The notes beneath the pieces were generated by a model, which was not told where the DNA came from, did no database searches, and saw only the letters and a program-made list of their open reading frames with translations. A DNA stretch of 64,000 nt, taken from Haemonchus contortus. Taxonomy: Eukaryota > Nematoda > Chromadorea > Rhabditida > Trichostrongylidae. Location of the stretch: the NCBI GenBank assembly GCA_000469685.2, contig LS997562.1, positions 851,001 to 915,000 on the forward strand. Direction: 5' to 3'. The translations under genes and the position numbers were made by a program. Positions 1 through 14,100 of the stretch are shown one piece after another (within the stretch, counting starts at the first letter, position 1; each line of letters starts with the position of its first letter).

Positions 1-2013
1 GATTCCTCGCTTCGCCACAGGCCGACTGTCAGTAGCGGAATGAGACTTCCTTGTGGTGTCTCTCTTATACTTGTGAAGATCACGTCATAATGCTGCCGAG
101 TCACAAGCCGCAGTGCGGTATATATTGGGCAAAAGATGTTGGTTATAGACGAGCACTTCATCTCTACCGTTCATTTCTCTCTTTCTCTTTCTCATTTCGA
201 TTTCTCTCTTTTCTCTTTCACTCTCTGGCTTCCTCTGCCCTTAACCTTCACTTCTTCTCCCTTCTGCTGCTTCTTATCCAGCTGTTCTCCAGATCTTTTT
301 CATTTTCCGTCCCTCTTTTTCTACTCTCATAACGTGTTTACCCACTTCTTGGCTCTTTCTTGATCCCTGTTCCAGCCAAAGGCTGTTCCGAATTTGAGCT
401 TTCAAAAACATCGAACTCTCCAGTCAACAACATACATACCTCAGCAAAGGACCCTTGGAAACAACAGATTGCCCTAATTGGGATGATTTAGGCATCGCAT
501 CTAAAATTTCTTTTTTTCATTGTTTGAAGAAGAATTGCGCTATGTTACACAATTTCATGGAGATGAGTACTGATTTTATTTCGGTTGAAAAGTCTGGGCA
601 GGTCAAAGACACGGGAGGTTGTAACCTCGAGTTTGGCATGAAACCTTCTGTCGTCACTTTTGAACTTGAACAATTTCTTAACTACGGGGATGTGAAACAT
701 TTGATTATGGCAATGATCGGAGCACAGGCGTGAAGTCCCATTCTTGTCTTACGTACGTGCTGCTCTTCAGCTGGAAACCATTTTTTTCATGCGAAAAGAA
801 AAAGCGGGAAAGAACTCAAAAACACTGTGGAATACACTTAGTTCACTGGTTGGGGCTAGTGCCTACTGCGCATTAGAATAATCTTTTCAACAATGATTGG
901 TGTACAGAGTACTCCCTTCCACATTTGAGTGTAGAAAACGGTTTGAAGTGGAATTTAAGCGCGCAGTGTATCTTGAAAGAGATAGGGTGTTCCAGTTTTT
1001 CATTCCAAATTCCTTACTTTGTAATTCATCAGAATCTGGTCTACCTTCAACAATGTTGAGAGTACTTGAAAAATATACACTGGAATTATATATTAAGACA
1101 CAAAGCAGGATCTTTTCAACGAATTAGCTATCCTCATCATTTGTTTGTAGTGTTTAGGTTTTGGATTGAAAATACTTGAGCAGTTCTTCATACTGAACCA
1201 TGTAGGAAACAGGGATTCTCGCCATCTTCATACCGAAGTATCAACTCTTAGCTGGAGTGGTGTAATATCTGTGTGGTGTCCGTTGGGAAGAAATTTCTAT
1301 GTACTTTACGTTTGTAAGCACTCAGCTGTTGTGTTTCTCTCAATGTCTTCAAAGCTTGATGTGTTCCATTTTATATCAGGTCTCGCTTTTGAAGGAATAG
1401 AAGTATTTCTTAAGTGTACCGTTCCCCATGTCTTACAAAATGGGTCCCTGTGTTTGAACTATCGGCGCACAGTCGGGCAATTGAGGGAAGGCCGAGGAGC
1501 TGCACTTACATCATCATCGGATTTCTTAATATGAATGTAGAGTCTTACTGAAATCTGTTCGGTAACAAAACCTTTATTATTGGTATACATTGATCTATTG
1601 AACCAAACTTCGAAAACTATGAGAAGAAGGAATGAAGGAAATGACGAAGTTAGAGAACTGATCGACGATGACAATGTTACCGAGTAATATGTTGTTAGCG
1701 CCTTCCACGGTTTGTCTGGAATCTCGGGGAAGCTCTCAAATTTTGAACTGTGAATGATATAATGTATGCACAAAAGAACAAGATCAGAAGGAAGCGATTG
1801 AGACATAGACACCCTTTTTTATCTCTCTGCATATATCCGTGAGTACTACCTCATCTGTCAATGTTCACCGTCCACCGTAGCAGTGCGTGACCATAGTACA
1901 GACAGAAGATTTTTTTTTGATTTCGATCTCGTTCAAAGTAAAATATTCTTTACTAATCTTTACCTGTCTTTATTGTAATTCTTTGACAAACCTTCATACT
2001 CCTATCATTTCAG
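1..2013. other. No supported gene; upstream/intronic sequence
   Basis: A CT-rich low-complexity stretch lies at about 170-360. Short open frames at 455-733, 897-1127 and 1166-1534 show no recognisable family and no convincing splice sites. The missing 5' receptor exons could not be found here. Confidence 0.5.
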
Positions 2014-2135
2014 GCAATTACGGTGAGAAAGGCTTTGAGGCTCTTGAACGGTTGCTAAGTCAGAAGAACTCAGCTGTTTGTGTAGCTTACTCACAGAAAA
2101 TCAAAAGTTTGGCCGGAGAGGCGGAGTACAGAAAT
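2014..2135 (+). CDS. mgl-2: mGluR exon: ligand-binding domain, GNYGEKG segment
   Basis: The exon starts after CATTTCAG and ends before donor GTAGGT, and enters with two bases of a codon. It encodes GNYGEKGFEALE followed by an AYSQKIKS segment and GEAEYRN. The tyrosine in GNYGE corresponds to the ligand-contacting tyrosine of mammalian mGluR1 (Tyr236, numbering from memory). It is the most upstream exon I could support. About 200 residues of the flytrap domain should precede it. Confidence 0.85.
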
Positions 2136-5100
2136 GTAGGTTACTGTTCATTGGATGAATGTCTACGATACCCATCGCCGTAATTACAAAAAACTCAATA
2201 AAATGTATGGAGCACTTAAGTCAAAAAGAAGAAGCTGCTGCAGTTATAATATCTGTGTGAAGTGACAGTAGAATTAGTTGAGTTAAAAGTACAACCATGT
2301 CTAAATGGATCTCAACTCAATCTGGGGACCCACCGATAAAACCATTGGTTTCACACGAACGTTTGTAGTAGTTCAGACGTAAGATCTGTGACGCTTTCGT
2401 CGCTAGTAGCTCTTTTCTTGAGCAAAATCTCTTGCAACGTCGAGAAAAAATACCTGAATAAAATAAAACGGTTCTAGGTCGATTAGCTAAGCTAGAACAA
2501 ATCCTGCAATTCGTGAAGCTTAGTCAATAGGCAATGTGCAGCGTACGATACGATGACGCGTGAATCATAGGTTTTATTATTTGTAGATCTGCAGATCTAC
2601 TTCACTAGGGTTCTCTCTCTGTAAAGGAGTTCTAGCCAGTTGATGGCAGGTTACGCGACGGCCAGACGGTGAACAGGGAGTAAATTGCCGATCAAAGATC
2701 ACCGGTACTTATACAGAGACGCAGGTGGTTTCAGGAAATGGACTTCTTGTTCCGCTGTGCTCCGTCGATATACCTTCTGTGTCTCTCTGGGGTATCCATG
2801 CATAAGAGTGTGGAGTGTTTGTGGGCGCTTTTGGTCGTGCAACTGCTCATCCAAGGGTTGGACTCGATGAACGGGAGGTATACGAAGTAACAGCCATGCT
2901 GTACCCCTACGCCCTAGAGCCTGACAAGCTACTCGTGGTTCTCATATACCGAAAGCAATAATATAAATGAATCACAGGCTCCTGAAGCTTCCATTATGTT
3001 GGATAGGACCACTAGGGAGAGATTGCAGATTGCAATAAGCTGCCTAAAAAGAGAAGAACGAAGTCGGCGATCGGAGTGTTGAGATAGCATTGAGCGCTGC
3101 ACTCCATTTTTGAGTCTGAAAAAGAAACTGTTCTCTGGAATATTCGGCAGCAGAGCAGTTGGGCGGTATGATTGCTCTCATCAGTACGCACTTAACTATG
3201 AACACCTATTTGTAATGGAGAATGACAACCCTAATCGAATACTTGCGATTGGAATGTGGCTTAACCGACTAACAATCTTGGTTGTTAACGCACCAACATC
3301 AGGCTATGAAGAAGAGGAATCTGAACGCGTTTTACATGAGCCTGAGACTATCTACGAAGAAGACTATACCTACTTCAATGTCATCGTCGGTGATCTTAAT
3401 GTCCATGATTGGCCTCAGCTGAACGGCCAAGAGCTCAATATCGAGGGTCACGGAGCGATATGAAATGAGCGCGAGCCGCTGTATTTGAGAACTCCTGATG
3501 AAAGCGTTATCATTTAGGATCAGTTCGCTTCACTCGCAAGTTTGTGGTAGATCCCGGTATCGACAACATCGATGAGAAAACATAATTAACTAGTCGAACA
3601 TCTCCGCAATGATGCTGGAAACAGAGGGTACACAAGAACATTTGCTTAGGAGACGTGTTCCTTGAAGACTCTTCAGTTGATACGCCAGCGTGGAATCGCG
3701 TGAGCTACAAACAACCATAGACTAGCCTTCGATTTTGGGAAACTTGCAGAGAGGCCATAAAAGAATAACTGGGGGAGACAGGTATTTTATTTTTAAAATA
3801 GTATTTAAAGAATTAGTGTATAAATTTTTTTGTCGATGTAATAATTCTCGCCGGAGTCGCTGAAACTGGGAAGGGCGTTTGCAAGTTTGCCCGAGGTTCA
3901 CCAATTACGAGACCAAGTTGGGTTACCTCCCTCGCCTCGACGGAACAACTACTGGATTGCGAAAATCAAATAGGGGCATGAAGAAGATTATCTACGTCTT
4001 CTATACCTATTTCTTCGAGAGCCACGTCCCTCTGCCTAGTTACCATCTCAAGCAAGGTGGATATTTCTTTCCATCAGCTCTCCCTTCCTAAATTCGGCAC
4101 GCTACCCACGTCAATCAAGTTCTGAGTGCCGCAGGGGTCGGACCAAATCAGATTGTCTGGAAAGTCCCTTACGAGTTATTGTCAGAACCCAGGTTAGATT
4201 CTTCAGCGGTACCTCTCGGAAGGCATTGTGCCCACTCTGGAAAACTTGCAAGACTATGTTGATGTATTTAGGATGAATTGCAGGATCAAAGCAGAACATC
4301 TGTAGAGCCTTCCGCCAGTCATTGTCTAAACCCTGGCCCTGCTCTACATCCCATACCTGTCGGATTGAAAGAGCAGAATTTATAGAAAACTAGCAAGATT
4401 GTGTTGCTGTGTAAAAAGGTAGATGAATATATGCAGTTATTGCTCGATCTGCCCGCTGCGGTAACTTATAAACTCTTCATCCGATTGATCCTTGGTACCA
4501 TAGGTGACAATACGAAGACCAGCCAACCGAGCAAGCTGGTATCGGAGAGAAATCAATCTGTCACACCCACACCGTGGCAGTACAAGATGCCGTCATGTAT
4601 GACCATCGTCGATTTGAAGCCTTCGATACCGTCAAGACATGGGCGATAACTGAAGGCTTGGGCAGTCAGGGTGCTCCTACTCGAAATATGAGAATGTTCC
4701 ATAAGAACTACGAGATTTTCCACCCACGATTTCGTTATCCTGCAATTGAGACATTCTCAAGGTGAAGAGGGAGATTTGGCGGCGATACCATCTTGTCAAA
4801 TCTTTTAAGTGCCGCTCTCGAGAATATCATGTGTCATATATAACTGAGCTTACGGAGACTATGTTCATTAGGAACGGATTGGTACTCCATGCTCCTCTAC
4901 GTCCAACGGAACCAATGTCTTCGAATGCTCTAGCTACGTGTATCCAGGACGAGAAGTCAAACAACATGAACAACCTTGTTCCGGAGCTGAGCAGAAGGGA
5001 GTGCAGGATCGGGAGCGTTCAGGAAGATCGAGGGAGTAGAGAAAAAACAAAGAATATCCGGATCCGCGTTCACATTCTCGACACCTTTTTTGCTTTGAAG

Positions 5101-8100
5101 TACGCCTTGAAGACTGGGACTAAGAAAGCAGGATAAAAGTGCTATCATTTCATTCAATTCAACGCGGAGAAGAACGATGCTTGAGATTTTGAAATTCACG
5201 CAGGTGCAGAGGGAAAATCCGGAGTTTCGAGCGTCCTCGGCGATTCAGATGGGCCGAACACGTCATGCAACGTTGTGTTGATCATTGGATCGAAGGTTAG
5301 TGGCTGGTCCCTAGGGACGACGAACGAACACGAGGACGGCGGCCAGCACGATGATCAGGATTCCTCGCGGAAGCTCTGCGTAAAAATAATGCTAGGCTTC
5401 GTGTCCTTCGAGCGAGGAATACCATAATGGAAGCGTTACTGACCCGCTCTGGGAATCGTTGATTGACGGGACGGCGGTTGATACAAGGGATTGTTCGAAA
5501 ATCTCAAGCGCCGGACAAATTCACCGTTGGGTACCACACTGAGCACTTCTGAACTGCTCTTATTAAACCATATTGGTTCTATAACAGAAATTGAAAAATT
5601 ACATATCACAGCATAACGAGAGTTCAGGCTGTAAAGAAAAATGCCGTACCTTGCTCACTGAGCAAGGGCGACATGTCTGGAATCCGAACATTGACCGAAA
5701 AATCCAGTTTTTTGTACTTCACCCACATTATGAAAAGCAATTAATTCATTTAGGTATTGAAATCATTGGCCAGTCAAAAATCACGTCCACAAGTGGTTGT
5801 TTGTTTCTGTGAAGGTCTTACCGTCAGGAACTTTTTTCAAGCGCAAAAACATCTGATCACACGCAATAAGGGCTTCAAGGTATGTTTGTCGTCCTGAAAG
5901 ATCAAATCTTGCTAAACTTTTTTTGTGAACCTGATTTTTCCACCTGCTCTACTCTGCGCTTCAGCGTTTCCAATGGATTGGCTCCGACAGTTGGGCAGAT
6001 CGTAATGACGTCGTGACTGGCCTCGAGGACGAGGCGGAAGGCAGTTTCAGCATCAGAATTCATGCGCCTAAGGTGTGCTTTCGAATGTAATTCTAATTAG
6101 CCAATCTTAGCAGCAGCATTGTAATCTGTTGTGCGGTTGGCAGCGAAAAATGAAGTTGAACTGACGAAAAAGTTCATATCAGAAAATAACTTTCTCAGAG
6201 CGTAAGATATCAATTTGGACGGGGCTGCAGAGTCCACTGCGCAAAGCTTGCTGTGTGGTTTAAATCAATTTCATGCATAAAATGAATAGCTCTCCACTCT
6301 TAGAATAATGGAAGTGAGTGGGGTTGCGTCTTGTGTGAAACTTTCAAATTTATACCGTTGAAGGGAGTTGTTTAGTTAGTTTGGGTTTAGTTTGCCTTGA
6401 CGAGGAATGAACCTGGTAAGAACCAAGGAGTGGCCTGAATGTAACACAACAAATAATATTCAGAATGTATGCAGCAGATGTATAATTCGCTTTTGCTTGT
6501 TAGTCAATACGTATTCCCTGAAGGTACCCGGCTTCCGTGAGTATTATTCACGTCTGAACCCGGAGAATAATACTATGAATCCATGGTTTCGCGAGTTCTG
6601 GCAACAAAAATTCGGATGCCAATTTGCCGTCTCAAAAGAGGATAAGAATAACGAAAACATCCGTATCTGCACTGGCAACGAGGACCTCGACAAGGAATAT
6701 AAGGAGGTTTGTCTTCCAATGCTGTGTTTGCTAAATTGAAGAGTTGTAATTTAGGACCCTAAGCTCTCGCAAGTGATCAACTCTATAAGTGTGGTTGCGT
6801 TCGGCTTGAAAGCGATGTATCAAGATCGATGCCGGTATGGTTCTTTCCATCCAATTCATTGGGCCGCACGCACAGACCATTGAAAAAAGGCCGACTTCGA
6901 AAATTGGAAGAGCTTTACTCCTTCTTGCATTCATGAGGTCACTGACTTCTCCTTAAAAAGTAGCTATATGAACAATGCGAGTGCTAAGCTACCCCGATTT
7001 TACAATGACCGACTGCCCATACTGAATTACTGAATTTCCGTTTCTGTAGCATTTTAATGAATGAGCGGTGTTTCTCTCATGTTTATTATCCACCAAGTTC
7101 CAGTAATTCACAAGTCCTCTCTCGCTGCTGATTGAACGCATTCTGGCAATAAAAGATTACGGCAATAGAACTTTTGACAGAACTGGTGTTTTGAGAAGGT
7201 TTATGCAATCAAAGATCCGATTTTCCAATAAGTTGAATCTAGCATGCGAACTGCAGATCGCTCGACAAGGGTTCCTTTCCAACCTTGAGGAAAAAGCGTC
7301 AGCTGTTTGATAAATAATTTCTAATTGTGATTATTTTTGAGATTTATTCTCAAGTTATCAGACGACCCACTGGGCGTGATGTGATTGCCTGGAAGTATAT
7401 TGTATATTCCAGAGACAATTCAACGCTGTGCACGGAGATGTTGTCCAGAAACGGCACTCTGCTCTATCAATACCTGCTCAATGTGACATTTGAAGATCAA
7501 TTCAAGCAGTCGATTTATTTCGACAGCAATGGGGACCCGCCAGCATGGTTGTCTTTTCACTTTGCTCGCATTTCTTCCATTCATTCATTACAAATGTACA
7601 TATGAGCATCGAAGCAGCTCTCGTCTACCATTGTGCTTGTGTTTCCGCCACTTGTGTAATTTTAGAGAGGGAATTAGCTGATATGGGAATTTTTATGGTG
7701 AAAATGTAGATGGATGGTGCCGGGCCCTTTTGTGCTCTGCGTCTCTTCAATTCTTACCCCATCTGTCATCTCACCCATCCCGGAGCTCCTCCCCTTCTAA
7801 AACCTAGGGACGAGCTCGAGGGTGGGTGAACCAGTTGAATGTTCGATTCTTACCCCATACCAGCTTTTTGCACGAGACAATCATCTGTCCCACCTCGGAA
7901 CTTTTAGAAGGGGAGGAAACCACCTCTGCGCTCTAACGCGGTCTTTATGCACTCTGCCGCCTGGTGTCAGAGACGCAGAGCATGAAGGGGCGCTGGTACC
8001 CCCCCCCCCACCCTGCCTACATTTTCACGCTCACCTGTTATATAAACATTTTTTCATTCAGGTATGATATTCTTAACTATGTGGGTAAACGATCACCGGA

Positions 8101-11100
8101 TGAGCCCTATGCCGAAGTAGGCAGTTTCCAATCGAACAATATCAACGGAGTGGAGGAGTTGAACATGACGGACACCCGCAATATCGTTTTCTTTGATCGC
8201 AGCTCGGATCTTCCATCCAGTGTCTGCAGCAAACCGTGCGGTATTGGGCAACGGGTCAGTTTTTTTGTAGCACCCGATTTTCCAGATTGTTGATCTACGT
8301 TGAAACCAATAAAATGTTGTGCAGTATATTTCCATTCAACGATGTATAACGGTTTGCTCGTGAAGTGTGACGGCTTATCTAATCATACTGTTAATGTTTT
8401 GTAGCAGCGAGAAACGATCGCATGTTGCTGGATTTGCGAAAATTGTATGGATCATCAGATTGTTAATTATACGACGAATCAATGCCAAAATTGCAGTATT
8501 GGCTATTGGCCGGATACTACCAGAAGTAGTAGGTTCCCTCCACCTCATAATCATTCATAATCATTTATTCATTTGTTTCTTGAGAGGGTTATTATTCGTG
8601 GGTTATAGGCGTTATTTGAGGGCTATACAGGCGTTTCTGATATCGGTGCTTTCCAGGCTGTCATGCACTGCCACATGAAACCATCTCGTGGTCATCGTTC
8701 GGCTCCATTCTGGCCTTAATTTTGGCTACAGTTGGGATGATCACCACTACGCTGACCACGGTCGTCTTTCTGCGACACAACGGGACACCGGTGGTGAAGA
8801 GTACAACTAGAGAACTCAGCTATATCATACTCTCAGGTTTGTTATCCCTTAAAATAATTGAGATTAACAGCTCGCGAGTATAAGTTTTCACTGTTTCAGG
8901 TATAATGACGTGTTACGCTGTGACTTTTTCCATTTTGGCCAAGCCATCTTCAGTATCATGTTTTTTGACCAGGTGAGTAAAAATTTTTGTTGAAATTGCT
9001 GCCCTGCTCTAATTTTCATTGAACCTAAATTCCAGAATCATTCCTCCTATTGCCTTTTCTATAGTTTATTCTGCTCTATTAACAAAAACAAATCGAATAG
9101 CCAGGATACTAGCCGGGAGCAAGAAGAGAATCTTGACGAAAAAACCTCGCTTTCTTAGCACATTCTCGCAGGTGCGTCCTCCTGAAAGTATTTGGTTCTG
9201 CTTAGGCTAGATTGCTCAGATTGCCTAATCGTAACCAATCGTGCTCTCAGGTCGTCATCACATGGATTCTTGTCGGTATTCAATGCGTAATCGTAGCCGT
9301 TGGAGTGTTGCAGGAATGGCCGTCTGCCGGTTTCTCCACGCATTACTTACCATCTCGGTACTGCCTTTATCAATGGACATGTTGTTCATAGATCCTCGAT
9401 CTATCCTAATTCAATTGCCGATGATTTCTCAAAATTAAAAGGGATTTTACCACTCCCTCCCATAAAGACGTGAGGGAATTTCCGGAGTTGTAGAGTTTAC
9501 TGAACCATTCGTCATTAATCGGACGGACAGATACATAACCTATACTTCAACTGTCATGGTTTCTACTGGTTATGTATTGCTAGACTTTTTTGCGACCTTT
9601 CTGAGTCCCTCACCCATTGCCAAGAAAATACCACCTTTGTTGAAATCGCGCCACTCCTACTAATTCGCATCCGTACTCCGCAGTCAGGTACAGCAATCAC
9701 GCTGAGTGTTTAAAAGGCTGAACACTGTACTGACTACGTATATGCGCAAGTACTGAGACGGGGAAGGTTTTTGTGTTATTTGCACCTGCACTTTCCATGC
9801 CTGAATGTATGGTTTTCATTGGTTAAAGACCTGATCTTGGTTATGATAACAGACTTCGATGTTTCAGTCTGGTCCTCGTCTGTACAACGTCCTCCGGATC
9901 ATTTCTAACACCTTTCATGTGGAATCTGCTGCTGATCTCGTTATGTACATTATACGCTGTAAAAACCCGAAATCTACCTGAAAATTTCAATGAAGCAAAG
10001 TTTATAGGATTCACTATGTAAGTGCTTAATGAAGCGTATAATTGTCGGCACCAGGCAAAGCGACGCGTTAGAGAACAATAAACAACAACAACGCTGTTGA
10101 TAAGCGCATTTTATCAATGTTTCTCATAGGAGGGAATACGACGTCAATCCACAAACTCAGGTTCTGTTTTTGTCAGTGCTTTATTTCTGCAGAATGAAGC
10201 TATTGTAGTGAGACTAAAGTTCAAGCATCGAATTTTCTAGATGCCTTTGTCAGTAAATAAATCAAACAGATATTAATATTGGTAAGCAAATTCGGGTGAT
10301 TGACTATTGAGTCATACTCAATCACCGGTATCGCCTGCCGTCCCGTTGATCATCGATTTCCTCGAGCGTGCGCCAGGAACGTCTCTATTTATTCGTCTCT
10401 GAGCTCGTCTCGAGCCCGAGTATTCCAGTGAATCGTACTCGCTCGAGGGACATCGGGCAAAACACTTTTATTTAGAGCTTTCGCGAAGAAGTCTGACTAT
10501 CGCTCCAGCCGTGGTCCTTGTGTTTGTTTCACATCCCGAGGGATCCAATCGGTGACCGTCGTGGTCCAATGGTCATCAAGATATCGCATAATGTGTCCGG
10601 TCCACCTGGTCTTCGATTTATTGGAGTAGTCAACAGCATTTCTGATCTTCGTTCGTTGACGAAGTTCGGAACTACGGATTCCCTTCTGCGCTTGCTTGTA
10701 TGGGGAAATTCCGAGTGTCGCCTTTTCCAAAGGGCGTTGAGTAACTCTGACGACGTGCTCATCCTGCTTTCGTAGAGTCCAAGTCCCTGAGGAGTATGCC
10801 AAAGCAGGAAGGGCCGCAGTGTTGGAAAGGTGAGCGCGGAGCCAGACGTTCCTTGTTTTTTTAACTACTCCTTCGATGTTTCTAAATGCTCCCCACGTCG
10901 CGCTTTTTCTCGTGCTCAGCTCCGGTGCTAGGTCGTTGATCATTATGACTTCCCGGTCTGGATACACGTAGCTAAAGCATTCAGCAATGTCCATTCCATC
11001 CGGTGTGAAAGAAGCATCAGGTTCCAACCCGTCCCTAATGAACATCGCCTTTGTTAGGCTTAGTCGTAAGCCGATATTTCCACGAACGTCGTCGAATTCG

Positions 11101-14100
11101 GCTAGCCTTTGTTCTGCTTGTTCGGTGTTCAGCGTTATAATCACTACACGCCTAGCGGCCGTCAACCTCGACTCTGATGCCTTCCCTTCCCATTCCGTAT
11201 GACGCATGATTTTCTTGAAAGTGGCACTGGAAAGTTTGAGTGAGATTGTATCACCCTGCCGAATACCTCACTTCACGTTGATAATGAATTCATTATAGAA
11301 CGGCGAGATTCTGGTCGTGAAGTTGTAGAGCTCACGCAGCAACCTTACATGTTAAGTCGGAACGCCCTGGAACCCTGTCCAGCGCTTCGCTTACCGCTTC
11401 GTCTCGACGGTTTCGAAGGCTTTCTTCAAATCGATGAACGTCAGACATAACTGCATTTTGTACTCTCGCGACGCTTCAGTGAGTCTTGTAACAGTGTGGA
11501 TGTGACCGAATGTACTGAATCATCTTCGATACGCTGCAACGTTCGCACGCGTTATCCTAAACAGGGTCGGCAATATCCTGCCACCCCTGTGTAGGATGAC
11601 GCGTGTGAAAGTTTGTAGGTTACAGACACCAGGCAGATTGGACGTTAATTGTCAATATCATCTGGATCTTTCTTCTTATACAGCAACACAGTCTTGCTAG
11701 TTTTCCACGACGTGGGCACTTTGCATTCCGACAGGTACTGCGGAGCTTCGCCAGAAATTTGACGATAACTGGTGAAAAATTCTTTGGGTGTTTTGGTTTG
11801 ATCTTGTCAAAACCGGGACGACACATCCGTCTCGCCCAAGATGGTAGAGAACTTAAGGGACGACACATCCGTCTCTCCCAAAATGGTAGTCCGGCAGATA
11901 GGCGTAGCTGTCGAGATCAGAGTAGACGTCGTACATGGCCTTCTCCATTGCCCTTAGGGACCAGTAAACGTTCCGTTAGGAAGACGAAGGGAAGTCATCT
12001 TGGTCTCATAATTGAAGAACCTCCGGCGCGCTCTACGAATGCTCTTTCCAGCCTCCACGGCTTCAGCCAAATCTGCTGCTCCTCTCTTTTAGACCTTCCT
12101 CTATCGCTTCTTTTCATAGCTTCGCAAGTTCGGACGTTAGCTGGTTACTGCCTGGAGCTTGCGCAATTCCACGCTGGCTAATCAGCTCGAGAATTTCTGA
12201 AGAGAGACGTTTCTCAACATCTTCAAGACCCTCTGCTTTCGTGGCACTATTATGAAGATGTTCGACAAGCCGGCTATGTTCTTCAGCGATGATGTCGCTA
12301 ACGGAATCTTCCCACAAACTCGAAAGTGAAGCGAAGTAATTCCAGCTGAAAACATCACGGAGCCTGAACTTCGCAGCTCTCTCTCCATTTTTCTCTTCTG
12401 GAACTGCGAATAACTTGGCTAGTGTGTGTCAACATGTTGATCGAACGGCTACCCTGCTCGTTTCATTCCATTTCGTGAGTCCCGTTGTGGAGCTCTTCAG
12501 CCGTTCTTCTGAGGCCAACCATGGCGTTAAAACCACCGGCGTTTGCCTTGAAGGAAGTATGGTCTTCTCTGCAGAACCTCTCTAGATCCGTATAAAACAC
12601 TTCCAGTTTCTTTTTTCGTTGCTCGATAATGGCGCGTGAACAACGGAGATTGTCAGAGCTTTGATTGAGCCATATCTTCTCAGTCGCAAACGCCCGACTC
12701 GGGTTCTCAAGCTTTCCTACGAATCGATGTTCATAACCAAGTGCGTCTTGACGAGAACTACACCGACGACGCCTCTTTAGTCGCATTTTCTCAGTAACAG
12801 TTCTTCTCGTTTCGAAAATGGCGTGCAACCGGCGATGCCCTCTCATCCCGGTCAGACCGATGACGTCGCACCTGATCTTCCTATGCAGGCATTCGTGCAT
12901 TGAAATTACAGATCGACATCTTGGTCCTTCTCCTTTTAAGCATCTTTTATGACCCTGAGATTTGAGCGATCTTTCCCCATATTCCACACTCTCCAATACT
13001 ATTTGACTGCAAGCAGCAATGTCCACGTAATTAAGGGGAAGGAGTTTGTAGCATATGCAGAAAGCTGAAAGCAAGTTTGTGACGTCTGCAGTTATTCGCA
13101 CCTTATTTACGTTTTTCTCCTCTTCTGTATTTCGCATTAGCGCTCGTACACTTTGGACTTTCCAAAAAGGAAAGAAGTTTTGGAAGCACTAGTGTTCCTA
13201 TTCACAGTTGCTTTTGATTTCAAGCTCTTTGGGATATTTGGAACATGATCAAAATGCAGGTTAATAGTGCCTCCCCAATGCTACGCATATTGAATTCTCG
13301 CTTGATTAGATTGTGTAGGAAAGGAGTTATGACTGAAAAGTACGAGTGAAGAAGCATTCAGCCGAATACTTTTGAGCGCTACTGTATAAAGCGCTAACCT
13401 TGTGTGCTGTTTGTATGCCCGTTTGTGTGTCTTCCCAAAAGTCACGTAGGCACGATCAAGAGCGTGAAGATCACAAGAGCGCGGTGAGAAAACAGGTATG
13501 AAATGGAAAGCCAACCGATGCTCTTTATATTGGTCCGTTGATCATTATCCAGTCTATTTATGACGTCACAGACTAAAAATTACAAGTCGCCTCCCACGAC
13601 GCAGCACATTCCAACTCCTAGGAACTAGAGGAGGCTAGAATTAAAGCGATTCCACGATCACTTATTAGTGTAAATAGATCCATATCCACAAAGTGACATT
13701 AGATTTCGAATTGGGAAATATCACCTAGTTCGGTGAAAATGTAGTTGGGGGGGGGCCACCTATCCGAAGGTCAGTATATCAAGAAATGAACTCAATGAAA
13801 CGCGTTATGCCGTGTTATACCACGGATATGCCAGTTTTTTAGTAAAGGGTTTCGTAGGGAAGGAGCACCGCAGTGAGCGAGTTTTCTTTCTTTTTCTCTT
13901 ATTTTTTTTGCAGGAAGTAATCATCCCAGCCACCCAGGTGCTCCTACCCTACCTAGGCTTATTTGGGAAACTAAAGTTTTAGCTGGAACCGCATAAAAGA
14001 GCTGAGGTGGTCGGTTCCCGTCATCCTCTGCGCATCCGATACAGTGCTGATATAACGAGGATAACACGTTAGACTGAGTTCATTTCTTGATATACTAACC

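Noticed and set aside
897..1127. YRVLPS at the start of a frame, resembling the receptor RVVPSD motif
   Set aside because: The following residues do not match the family and a stop interrupts the frame one way; it is likely a coincidence.
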